A stretch of 7,476 bases of DNA. Source: an uncultured Opitutia bacterium. GTDB lineage: Bacteria > Verrucomicrobiota > Verrucomicrobiia > Opitutales > UBA953. The position numbers and the translations under genes were made by a program. Positions 1 through 4,560 of the stretch are shown one piece after another. Numbering within the stretch: the stretch's first letter is position 1; every line of letters starts with the position of its first letter. The DNA lies in the NCBI GenBank assembly GCA_903924185.1, contig CAIYAN010000126.1, positions 1-7,476 on the forward strand. The letters are read 5' to 3'. The notes beneath the pieces are model-generated. The model saw only the letters and a list, made by a program, of their open reading frames with translations, did no database searches and had not been told where the DNA came from.

Positions 1-41
1 TAGTCTAGGCACCATCACCTGAAAGGAAGATCTCTGTATCC

Positions 42-70
42 GGTAGGGGCAGCACCGCGTGCTGCCCTAG
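42..70. repeat. P1 hairpin module, copy 1 (intact)
   Basis: GGTAGGGG head, then a perfect 8-bp stem (48-55 GGCAGCAC with 59-66 GTGCTGCC) around a CGC loop, ending in CCTAG. Related units at 1933-1961, 4486-4515 and 6004-6032 keep the head and right arm, but their left arm is changed and most of the stem is lost. Confidence 0.8.
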
Positions 71-78
71 CTGCCTCT

Positions 79-107
79 GGTAGGGTTGGCACTGCGTGCC
101 AACCTAG
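79..107. repeat. P2 hairpin module, copy 1
   Basis: GGTAGG head followed by an 8-bp stem GGTTGGCA/TGCCAACC (84-91 with 97-104) and a CTGCG loop. The same 29 bp recurs exactly at 1978-2006, 4521-4549 and 6049-6077. It is the only module perfectly conserved in all four arrays. Confidence 0.9.
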
Positions 108-118
108 CCGCGCCTGTT

Positions 119-160
119 GGGGTCTGGCTTCGTCGCGTTCACGCGATGGTGCCTGACCCC
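119..160. repeat. P3 long imperfect hairpin, copy 1
   Basis: Outer arms GGGGTCTGGC (119-128) and GCCTGACCCC (151-160) pair with one T-T mismatch. An inner stem TCGCG/CGCGA (133-137 with 142-146) has a TTCA loop. An identical second copy lies at 4561-4602; the module is absent from arrays 2 and 4. Confidence 0.8.
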
Positions 161-196
161 GTTCGGACAGGCGCTTCCACTGTCTCCCACATCTTT

Positions 197-213
197 CGCG
201 GGCTCCGCCCGCG
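197..213. repeat. P4 short hairpin, copy 1
   Basis: Perfect 7-bp stem CGCGGGC/GCCCGCG with a TCC loop, immediately in front of the cloverleaf module. Copy 2 (2026-2042) carries a compensatory change in both arms; copy 3 (4633-4649) changes only the loop. Confidence 0.85.
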
Positions 214-278
214 GGTAGGGGCAAGGCTTCGCCTTGACCTCCTAACCAAGGAGGGCGCGGCAAAGCCACGCCCCTACC
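214..278. repeat. Cloverleaf-like palindromic module, copy 1
   Basis: Outer 9-bp stem GGTAGGGGC (214-222) with GCCCCTACC (270-278). Inside are three hairpins: AAGGC/GCCTT (223-227 with 231-235, loop TTC), CCTCCT/AGGAGG (238-243 with 249-254) and CGCGGC/GCCACG (256-261 with 265-270, one C-A mismatch, loop AAA). The last hairpin and the outer stem share base 270, so both cannot be complete at once. Copies occur at 2043-2107 and 4650-4713. Confidence 0.75.
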
Positions 279-293
279 TCATGCCTCCAATTT

Positions 294-321
294 CTGTACT
301 CTGCACTCTGAACTCTGTAAT
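294..321. repeat. Tandem heptamer run (CTGTACT-type)
   Basis: Four consecutive 7-mers: CTGTACT, CTGCACT, CTGAACT, CTGTAAT. The matching run in array 3 (4729-4756) also has exactly four units and also ends in CTGTAAT. Confidence 0.8.
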
Positions 322-341
322 CTTCCCTGCCCCCACCTATC

Positions 342-390
342 CACCTTTGCACAGGAGCTCTGATCCGATTTGCACCTTTGCACCTGTCTC
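342..390. repeat. D repeat unit, copy 1 (diverged)
   Basis: Diverged copy of the D unit seen at 2138-2185, 4802-4858, 4863-4919, 6081-6128 and 6149-6196. It keeps the GATTTGCAC + CTTTGCAC octamer pair, but the GGCC/GGCC mini-stem is reduced to GGA/TCC. Confidence 0.75.
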
Positions 391-392
391 TC

Positions 393-413
393 CTCCGTAC
401 TCCGTACTCCGCG
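393..413. repeat. Tandem heptamer run (CTCCGTA-type)
   Basis: CTCCGTA, CTCCGTA, CTCCGCG in tandem. This is the CTCTGTA phase of the other heptamer runs with a T-to-C change. It ends about 10 bp from the stop codon of the minus-strand gene. Confidence 0.6.
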
Positions 414-423
414 TCTCCGCGCG

Positions 424-582
424 CTAGATCAGCCCCATTTCCTCCGCCACGCTGTCGACCTTATGCTCCACCAATTCGAGCTTGGCGTGCAGGGCGGCGA
501 CTTCGTGCCTGAGCAGGGCGTTTTCTTCCCTGAGGGTTTTGAGTTCTTCGAGGATTTCTCCGATGAGATGATGGATGTTCAT
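424..582 (-). CDS. Small coiled-coil protein, 52 aa
   Basis: Minus-strand frame from ATG (582-580) to TAG (426-424), 52 residues beginning MNIHHLIGEILEEL. An in-frame TAA lies three codons before the ATG, so this start is forced. Nearly the whole protein is one heptad pattern: a/d positions I7, I10, L14, L17, N21, L24, V28, L31, L35, V38, V42, V45 and M49, with charged residues elsewhere and Asn at one core position, as in leucine zippers. There is no signal peptide, membrane segment or DNA-binding basic stretch, so it is probably a small cytoplasmic oligomer or a partner of another coiled coil. Its function is not recognised; any likeness to ZapB or SlyX is generic. No Shine-Dalgarno is visible. 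Array 1 lies at its 3' side, and the esterase is divergent. The unbroken heptads argue strongly against chance. Confidence 0.65.
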   Translation of the reverse strand: MNIHHLIGEILEELKTLREENALLRHEVAALHAKLELVEHKVDSVAEEMGLI

Positions 583-885
583 AGTTATTTAAAGGGTTGG
601 GGGTCGTGCGAAGGAGGCCCGCAGCCACTACACGAGGCGGCCGGAGGTGAAAAACCTGCGGGCGTAAGGGCGCCCGGCAGGGGAGGAGTCGACTGGTGGA
701 CTTATCGTGAAATCAACGCGTCTCTCGTCGGAGGGGACTTATGTCCGTTCCGGCTGGGAGGAAGCTGTTGCGCGTGTTGATCACGAGGCCGAGGAACATC
801 GCCAAGCGCGGAAATCCGTCAATGAGATTCTAATACAATCGCTTTTCTTGAGGGAACTGGCCAGTTTCTGCCGGGTCTCCTTGCT
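583..885. other. Divergent intergenic region with a minus-strand terminator
   Basis: No credible protein gene. It holds the minus-strand terminator at 650-681, and an inverted repeat GCCCGCAG (617-624) / CTGCGGGC (656-663) that competes with the terminator stem. GGACTTAT is directly repeated at 698-705 and 735-742. Back-to-back -10-like hexamers are TACAAT (834-839, plus) and TAGAAT (832-827, minus), both without a good -35. The plus hexamer, about 47 bp before the esterase ATG, is the best candidate for its promoter. Promoter calls here are weak. Confidence 0.4.
650..681 (-). terminator. Intrinsic terminator, minus strand
   Basis: Read on the minus strand, CCTGCCGGGCG (681-671) and CGCCCGCAGG (664-655) form a 10-bp GC-rich stem with one bulged base and a six-base loop, followed at once by TTTTT (654-650). 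It lies upstream of the coiled-coil gene, with no minus-strand coding region in front of it, so it would end a short leader or a small RNA rather than an mRNA. As DNA it is a clear terminator shape; activity is inferred. Confidence 0.55.
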
Positions 886-1839
886 ATGACTTTCCGTCTC
901 CTCGGCCTGTGTGCCGGCCTCTCGTTCAGCCTGCTCGCCACCGCGGCGACCGGCCCCAACGACTCTTCCATCGGGCCCGATTATAAGTCGGCGCCAGAGA
1001 TGGCGGCCAAGCCGGGGGTGCCGAAGGGCACGATCAAGGAATTCGTGATCGAGTCGACCGAGAGCAAACTCTACCCGGGCATTGCCAAGAACAAGCCCGG
1101 CGAGGTCGTCCCATATAAGCGCAAGGTCCAGGTCTACATCCCCGCCCAGTATGTTTCCGGCAAGCCGGCCCCCTTCATCGTGGTGACCGATGGTCCTTGG
1201 TACACCAAGCGCATGGCCACGGTGCTCGACAACCTCATCGCCGAAAAGCGCGTGCCCGTCCAGGTTGCGGTCATGGTCGAATCCGGCGGTGGCGACAGCA
1301 AGGGCAGCCAGCGCGGCCTCGAGTATGACACGATGTCGGGCAAATACGCTGAATTCATCGAGACCGAGATCCTCCCTCGCGTGGCCAAGGACTACGGCAT
1401 CGTTTTCAGCAAGAAGCCAGAGGAGCGGGCGGCCATGGGTGGCAGCTCGGGCGCCGCGGCCGCCCTCACCATGGCCTGGTATCACCCGGAATGGTATCGC
1501 CGCGTGCTGAGCTACTCGGGCACGTTCGTGAACCAGCAATTCCCGGAAGACCCGAAGACCCCGCACGGCGCCTGGGAATACCACGAGAACCTGCTCATGA
1601 AGACGGACAAGAAACCGCTCCGTATTTGGATGCAGGTCGGCGAGAAGGATAACGGGTGGGACCGCCCCGTCCCGCCCTCCTACCACAATTGGGTCGAAGC
1701 CAACGAACGCATGGCGGCCGTCCTCGCCAAGAAAGGCTACGCTTACCAATACGTCTTCTGTAAGAAAGCTGGCCACGTCGACGGCAAGGCCGTCGCCGCC
1801 ACGCTCCCCGCCGCCCTCGAGTGGCTGTGGAAAAACTAA
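886..1839 (+). CDS. Secreted alpha/beta-hydrolase, Fes/esterase-D type
   Basis: 317 residues. Residues 1-20 are a Sec-type signal (hydrophobic core GLCAGLSFSLLATA, small residues at the cleavage site), so the enzyme acts in the periplasm or outside. The rest fits the esterase family around enterochelin esterase (PF00756). Visible features are a strand and turn VQVYIPAQYV (about 81-90), FIVVTDGPWY (97-106), the family-typical LEYDTMSGKYAEFIETEILPRV (145-166), the nucleophile elbow MGGSSG (S187 in G-x-S-x-G), a probable acid D255 in GEKDNGWD, and H297 in AGHVDG. The triad is complete and the length is normal. The substrate cannot be read from sequence; sugar-ester, carbohydrate-ester or siderophore ester cleavage are family options. 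There is no Shine-Dalgarno before the ATG. The gene stands alone, followed after 1 bp by array 2. The 331-residue antisense open frame over it is a codon-bias shadow. Confidence 0.88.
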   Translation: MTFRLLGLCAGLSFSLLATAATGPNDSSIGPDYKSAPEMAAKPGVPKGTIKEFVIESTESKLYPGIAKNKPGEVVPYKRKVQVYIPAQYVSGKPAPFIVVTDGPWYTKRMATVLDNLIAEKRVPVQVAVMVESGGGDSKGSQRGLEYDTMSGKYAEFIETEILPRVAKDYGIVFSKKPEERAAMGGSSGAAAALTMAWYHPEWYRRVLSYSGTFVNQQFPEDPKTPHGAWEYHENLLMKTDKKPLRIWMQVGEKDNGWDRPVPPSYHNWVEANERMAAVLAKKGYAYQYVFCKKAGHVDGKAVAATLPAALEWLWKN

Positions 1840-1840
1840 G

Positions 1841-1862
1841 GGTAGGGGAGCGACTGCGTCGC
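1841..1862. repeat. Divergent hairpin module with the array head and loop
   Basis: GGTAGGGG head (1841-1848), then GCGA/TCGC arms (1850-1853 with 1859-1862) around a CTGCG loop. Head and loop match P2, but the arms are different and complementary. The sequence that follows (to about 1880) resembles the middle of P3, sharing CGTCGCGT and CGATGGT. Confidence 0.6.
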
Positions 1863-1977
1863 GTCCGTTGTACGATGGTCTTCAGCCGCGCATCCTTCCC
1901 GGTCCCCTGTTCCCCTTTGCCTCCTGTCTCGAGGTAGGGACCGCACCACGTGCTGCCCTAGTCTACCTCTTGCCTCT

Positions 1978-2006
1978 GGTAGGGTTGGCACTGCGTGCCA
2001 ACCTAG
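1978..2006. repeat. P2 hairpin module, copy 2
   Basis: Exact copy of 79-107: GGTTGGCA/TGCCAACC stem (1983-1990 with 1996-2003) and CTGCG loop. Confidence 0.9.
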
Positions 2007-2025
2007 CCGCGCCTGTTGTCTCTTT

Positions 2026-2042
2026 CGCGAGCTCCGCTCGCG
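2026..2042. repeat. P4 hairpin, copy 2 (compensated)
   Basis: Stem CGCGAGC/GCTCGCG with TCC loop. Compared with 197-213, a G-to-A in the left arm is matched by a C-to-T in the right arm, so the 7-bp stem stays perfect. Confidence 0.85.
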
Positions 2043-2107
2043 GGTAGGGGCAAGGCTCCGCCTTGACCTCCTATCCAAGGAGGGCGCGGCGAAGCCACGC
2101 CCCTACC
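2043..2107. repeat. Cloverleaf-like module, copy 2
   Basis: Same 65-bp layout as 214-278, with outer stem GGTAGGGGC/GCCCCTACC intact. The three differences from copy 1 lie in the three hairpin loops: TTC to TCC, one A to T in the middle loop, and AAA to GAA. Confidence 0.8.
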
Positions 2108-2137
2108 TTTTGTATCTGTGCCTCCGCCTCCGCATCT

Positions 2138-2185
2138 CACCTTTCCACTTTTGCACCGGCCATCGGCCGATTTGCACCTTTGCAC
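2138..2185. repeat. D repeat unit, copy 2
   Basis: CACCTTTCCACTTTTGCAC, a GGCC-ATC-GGCC mini-stem, then GATTTGCAC and CTTTGCAC. It is the last module before the AT-rich promoter region of the lipoprotein operon. Confidence 0.8.
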
Positions 2186-2228
2186 GGTCGCTCGCAACTC
2201 ACCGTCCCCCGTCCCTTTCCCTTCCTTC

Positions 2229-2257
2229 GTATTATATTATAATACTTCTTTTATAAA
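2229..2257 (+). promoter_or_regulatory. AT-rich promoter with operator-like palindrome
   Basis: A sharp AT island in GC-rich DNA. It contains a perfect 7-bp inverted repeat GTATTAT-ATT-ATAATAC (2229-2245), which overlaps a consensus TATAAT (2238-2243), and a second TATAAA (2252-2257). No clear -35 is visible at 17-bp spacing. It sits 45-73 bp before the first lipoprotein ATG. The palindrome on the -10 could be a repressor site (inference). The 10-mer TATTATATTA (2230-2239) recurs before the barrel gene. Confidence 0.55.
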
Positions 2258-2301
2258 ATCTCCCCTTGCTCCCGCCCGCGCGCTGTTCACAGTCGGCCGT
2301 C

Positions 2302-2697
2302 ATGAACCCCGCCCGCCTGCTCTTATTGAGCCCGCTCCTCCTTGTCGGCTGCCTCAATCCTCAGGACGTCCATAACAGCGTTAAGGGTGACGATAAGGCC
2401 ACCATCTCCGTCGGTGCCGCCCAGCGCAGCATCAAGGTTGGGATGACCAACGCCGCCGTCGCCGAAGCCCTGGGCTCGCCGAACATTCTTTCCACCGATG
2501 AAGAAGGCCGTGAGGTCTGGATCTACGACCGCGTGACCTCTTCCGTCCGCGCCACTTCCGCTAACGGCCCCCTGACCCTCTTCGTGGGCGGCTCCGCCGT
2601 CGCCGCTGAGCGCTCCCAGAGCACGCTCACGATTATCGTGAAGTTCGACAAGGCTGGCAAGGTCCGCGACCTGGCCTACCACACCTCTAAGTTCTAA
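2302..2697 (+). CDS. BamE/SmpA-like small lipoprotein
   Basis: 131 residues from the ATG at 2302, chosen because it puts a lipoprotein signal at the N-terminus (MNPARLLLLSPLLLVGC, lipobox L-V-G-C, lipidated C17); a TTG 36 bp upstream would add a non-signal tail. Residue +2 is Leu, not Asp, which predicts the outer membrane by the E. coli rule. Residues about 44-77 carry the SmpA/OmlA/BamE-type signature: IKVGMTNAAVAEALGSP, then an acidic turn and REVWIYDR. BamE-fold domains are small envelope-assembly or protein-binding modules; this one need not be the BAM subunit. The C-terminal part (90-131) has strand-like stretches such as STLTIIVKFDKAGKVRDLAY, typical of the fold's end. It is first in a three-gene operon, 3 bp before the next gene. 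Confidence 0.8.
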   Translation: MNPARLLLLSPLLLVGCLNPQDVHNSVKGDDKATISVGAAQRSIKVGMTNAAVAEALGSPNILSTDEEGREVWIYDRVTSSVRATSANGPLTLFVGGSAVAAERSQSTLTIIVKFDKAGKVRDLAYHTSKF

Positions 2698-2700
2698 GCG

Positions 2701-3225
2701 ATGCGCCTACTTTCTCTCTGTGGCTTGGCCCTTCTCGTCGTCGGTTGCCAGACCGGCATCCCCGAGGATGCCCTCGCCCTAAAGCCTGACTCCCTCGAGC
2801 GCCGCCAGCTCGAATCTCGCCGCTTCGCCGGCGGCAAGGAAGGCGACATTTTAGCCGCCTGCTCCGGCGTCAGCCAAGACATGGGCTTCACCATCGATGA
2901 GTCCGAGACGAAGCTCGGCGTGCTGGTGGCCTCCAAGACCCGCGAGGCCAGCAATGCCGGCTCCCGTTTTGCCATGGCGCTACTCGTTGGTGGCAACGCC
3001 GCTAACTCGATGGACAAGTCGCAGAAGATTCGCCTCTGCATCGTCGTGAAGCCAGTTGCCGGCAAAGAAGGCCAAGAATGGGTCGTCCGCGCTACTTTCC
3101 AGCGCATGGTCTGGAATAGCTACGGCCAGCTTACGCGCCTCGAGGGCCTGAGCGAACCCGAGTTGTACCAGCAGTTCTTCGAGAAGCTTTCGAAGTCCGT
3201 CTTCCTCGAAGCCCAGAAAATCTAA
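2701..3225 (+). CDS. Lipoprotein, paralogue of the next gene
   Basis: 174 residues. Lipoprotein signal MRLLSLCGLALLVVGC with lipobox V-V-G-C (C16), then Gln at +2, so outer-membrane sorting is likely. The mature part contains RRQLESRRFAG, SQDMGFTIDESETKLGVLVASKT, a Gly/Ala-rich hydrophobic insert RFAMALLVGGNAAN (about 96-109), KIRLCIVVKPV, and a C-terminal helix YQQFFEKLSKSVFLEAQKI. The same blocks recur in order in the following gene, so the two are tandem paralogues. From memory this pattern belongs to a widespread family of uncharacterised small bacterial lipoproteins; no function is assigned. It starts 3 bp after the BamE-like gene and ends 3 bp before the next, so the three are almost certainly co-transcribed and probably translationally coupled. 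Confidence 0.8.
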   Translation: MRLLSLCGLALLVVGCQTGIPEDALALKPDSLERRQLESRRFAGGKEGDILAACSGVSQDMGFTIDESETKLGVLVASKTREASNAGSRFAMALLVGGNAANSMDKSQKIRLCIVVKPVAGKEGQEWVVRATFQRMVWNSYGQLTRLEGLSEPELYQQFFEKLSKSVFLEAQKI

Positions 3226-3228
3226 CCT

Positions 3229-3645
3229 ATGATCCTCCGCCTCTCCCTTCTCGCCGCAGCCCTCGCTTTGTCTGGCTGTGTGCATAACGCCACCGACTCC
3301 GCCCTGGAAGTAGGCTCTAATCAGGTGCAAATCCGCCAGATTCAGAGCCGGGCCTTCGACACGACCGACAAGACCAAGACCCTCCGCACGGTCATCTCGA
3401 CTCTGCAGGATCTCGGCTTCGTCATCGACAAGGCCGATCTTGAGTTGGGCTCAATCACCGCGACGAAGCTCGACGGTTACGCCCTGCGCATGTCTGTGAC
3501 CGTCCGCCCGCGCAACGCCAAGCAACTGCTGGTGCGTGCCAATGCCCAGTTCCAAGAAGCCGCGGTCACCGACCCGGCTCCTTACCAAGCCTTCTTCAGT
3601 TCGCTGTCGAAGAGCATGTTCTTGACCGCGCAGAACGTCGACTAA
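3229..3645 (+). CDS. Lipoprotein, shorter paralogue of the preceding gene
   Basis: 138 residues. Signal MILRLSLLAAALALSGC with lipobox L-S-G-C (C17) and Val at +2. It aligns with the preceding lipoprotein along most of its length: IRQIQSRAFD / RRQLESRRFA, LQDLGFVIDKADLELGSITATK / SQDMGFTIDESETKLGVLVASK, RMSVTVRP / RLCIVVKP, and YQAFFSSLSKSMFLTAQ / YQQFFEKLSKSVFLEAQ. It lacks the roughly 25-residue Gly/Ala-rich insert, which accounts for much of the size difference. Function is unknown; two paired copies suggest subunits of a heteromer or a divergent duplication (inference). It is the last gene of the operon, with a terminator right after the stop. Confidence 0.8.
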   Translation: MILRLSLLAAALALSGCVHNATDSALEVGSNQVQIRQIQSRAFDTTDKTKTLRTVISTLQDLGFVIDKADLELGSITATKLDGYALRMSVTVRPRNAKQLLVRANAQFQEAAVTDPAPYQAFFSSLSKSMFLTAQNVD

Positions 3646-3694
3646 AGGGCTTCGCCCTTGGCCACTCCGGGCGCGGCCTTAGCCGCGCCCTTTT
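3645..3694 (+). terminator. Tandem hairpins and intrinsic terminator of the lipoprotein operon
   Basis: Two hairpins follow the stop codon. The first is AAGGGC-TTC-GCCCTT (3645-3659), starting on the last base of the TAA. The second is a perfect 9-bp GC stem GGGCGCGGC (3669-3677) / GCCGCGCCC (3682-3690) with loop CTTA, followed by TTTT (3691-3694). The second is a textbook intrinsic terminator. The first probably protects the mRNA 3' end or helps pause the polymerase. Confidence 0.85.
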
Positions 3695-3701
3695 CATATA
3701 G

Positions 3702-3726
3702 TAATATTATATTAGAAGACTAATAA
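3702..3726 (+). promoter_or_regulatory. AT-rich promoter region of the barrel gene
   Basis: AT island holding a perfect 13-bp palindrome TAATAT-T-ATATTA (3702-3714) and TAATAA (3721-3726), 48-73 bp before the ATG. It shares TATTATATTA (3705-3714) with the lipoprotein operon promoter region. No clear -35 is seen, so the exact transcription start cannot be placed. Confidence 0.45.
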
Positions 3727-3774
3727 AAGATAGCGGTTGTAAGCCATTGGCGCGGACGTTCGTTTAACGGTGCT

Positions 3775-4392
3775 ATGAAACATACCCCCATCCTCCTCCT
3801 CACCCTCGTTGCTGCTGCGGCCTCTGCCGCTCCAGTCAGCGGTTCGGGTCTCAATTATAACCGCGTCGCCGTTGGCTACGTGACCAGCGACTCCCTCAAG
3901 GGCTTCGATGTCGGCGCTACTGCCGAGCTCGCCAATTCAGGCGTCCTCATCTCCGGCTCGTACGCTGACGTCGACGGCAAAGGCTCTATCGCCGGTTTCG
4001 GCGGTTACATGACCGGTTTCGGTGTCGCGTATAAGTTTAACGTCGGTGCTGGCGATCTCGCCGTCGGCTTGGGTTACCAGCAGGGCCAGTTTGGCGCTTC
4101 CAACGGCTTCGCTGTCGCTGAGCAGACCTCCCTCGGTCTTCAGTACCGCCAGGCCCTCGGCAACTCCCTGGAGTTCTCCGTCGGCTACCAGCGCGTTCGT
4201 ACCAACATCGGTGCGCTCGTGGCTGTCGGTAGCGTCATCAATGGTGCCGTCTCCTCTGACAACGAAAATATTTTCAATGTCGGCCTCCGCTATAACCTTA
4301 CCAAGAACTTCGATCTCTCGCTGACCTACGCCTTCACCGGTTCGTCAGCGGGCGGCGATGCCTTCGGCCTCTCGGCTGGTTACAGCTTCTAA
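3775..4392 (+). CDS. Outer-membrane beta-barrel protein
   Basis: 205 residues. A Sec signal peptide MKHTPILLLTLVAAAASA (cleavage near residue 18/19, A-S-A|A-P) precedes a mature domain of about 186 residues. This is made of alternating polar/hydrophobic strands separated by Gly/Asn/Ser turns: NRVAVGYVT, GFDVGATAEL, GVLISGSYADV, GFGVAYKFNV, DLAVGLGYQQG, SLGLQYRQAL, LEFSVGYQRV, FNVGLRYNLT, FDLSLTYAFTG, and the final FGLSAGYSF. The protein ends in Phe after an aromatic, the usual C-terminal signal for BAM-mediated insertion. Size and 8-10 predicted strands fit the OmpA-barrel/OmpX/porin-like 'outer membrane beta-barrel' group. A specific role (channel, adhesin, resistance) cannot be read. It has its own terminator and lies right after three probable outer-membrane lipoproteins. 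No strong Shine-Dalgarno (only GGTG) is seen. The start is fixed by the signal peptide. Confidence 0.82.
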   Translation: MKHTPILLLTLVAAAASAAPVSGSGLNYNRVAVGYVTSDSLKGFDVGATAELANSGVLISGSYADVDGKGSIAGFGGYMTGFGVAYKFNVGAGDLAVGLGYQQGQFGASNGFAVAEQTSLGLQYRQALGNSLEFSVGYQRVRTNIGALVAVGSVINGAVSSDNENIFNVGLRYNLTKNFDLSLTYAFTGSSAGGDAFGLSAGYSF

Positions 4393-4417
4393 GCTTCACG
4401 GATAGCTTCATACACCT

Positions 4418-4444
4418 GAGCCCGGCCGCAAGGCCGGGCTCTTT
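4418..4444 (+). terminator. Intrinsic terminator of the barrel gene
   Basis: Perfect 10-bp stem GAGCCCGGCC (4418-4427) / GGCCGGGCTC (4432-4441) with a GCAA (GNRA) tetraloop and a short T run (4442-4444), 25 bp after the stop codon. The T run is short, but the stem is very strong. Confidence 0.8.
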
Positions 4445-4520
4445 CCGTTTATAGGCTTAGCCCCACGCGCTGCCTACTGCCTTGAGGTAGGGACCGCCCT
4501 ACGTGCTGCCCTTGTCTTTT

Positions 4521-4549
4521 GGTAGGGTTGGCACTGCGTGCCAACCTAG
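4521..4549. repeat. P2 hairpin module, copy 3
   Basis: Exact copy of 79-107 with the CTGCG loop, followed by the same CCGCGCCTGTT linker as in array 1. Confidence 0.9.
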
Positions 4550-4560
4550 CCGCGCCTGTT

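Larger units (their letters stand above)
42..413. repeat. Palindromic repeat array 1 (full module set)
   Basis: Mosaic of short inverted-repeat modules in this order: P1 (42-70), P2 (79-107), P3 (119-160), P4 (197-213), cloverleaf module (214-278), heptamer run (294-321), D unit (342-390) and a second heptamer run (393-413). Segment 79-175 matches 4521-4617 of array 3 with one mismatch in 97 bp. The array starts just beyond the stop codon of the minus-strand coiled-coil gene and contains no credible protein; the open frames across it are repeat translations. REP/BIME-like elements are the closest known category (inference). I do not recognise the exact family. Confidence 0.9.
1841..2185. repeat. 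Palindromic repeat array 2 (lacks P3 and the heptamers)
   Basis: It begins one base after the esterase stop codon. Modules: a divergent hairpin unit (1841-1862), a lead segment (1901-1932), degenerate P1 (1933-1961), P2 (1978-2006), P4 (2026-2042), cloverleaf module (2043-2107), a tail (2094-2131) and a D unit (2138-2185). Segment 1901-2006 matches 5972-6077 of array 4 with three mismatches in 106 bp; the tail 2094-2131 is identical to 4765-4802 of array 3. No protein gene is credible here. Confidence 0.9.

Noticed and set aside
617..690. Cobalamin-type riboswitch suggested by GCCACT and GGTGAAAA
   Set aside because: The conserved boxes are in the wrong order and spacing, and the hairpin is better explained as a minus-strand terminator.
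370..780. 136-residue plus-strand open frame
   Set aside because: Translates repeat DNA, then the reverse of the coiled-coil gene, then terminator sequence. The heptad pattern on the opposite strand is far more convincing.
707..889. 60-residue GTG-start frame overlapping the esterase ATG by ATGA, with a YVRSGWEEAVARV stretch loosely like MazE/AbrB antitoxin tails
   Set aside because: No AbrB-type N-terminal fold, no Shine-Dalgarno at a useful distance, and the C-terminal half is unremarkable. The resemblance is too short to support a gene or remnant.
781..1776. 331-residue minus-strand open frame
   Set aside because: Lies antisense to the esterase with its signal peptide and complete catalytic triad. 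The frame is open because of third-position GC bias and shows no recognisable domain.
1850..1862. Esterase terminator
   Set aside because: The short GCGA/TCGC hairpin after the stop has no T run and belongs to the repeat array.
2266..2301. TTG start 12 codons upstream of the BamE-like lipoprotein
   Set aside because: Would put LPPARCSQSAV in front of a perfect lipoprotein signal; the ATG at 2302 is the natural start.
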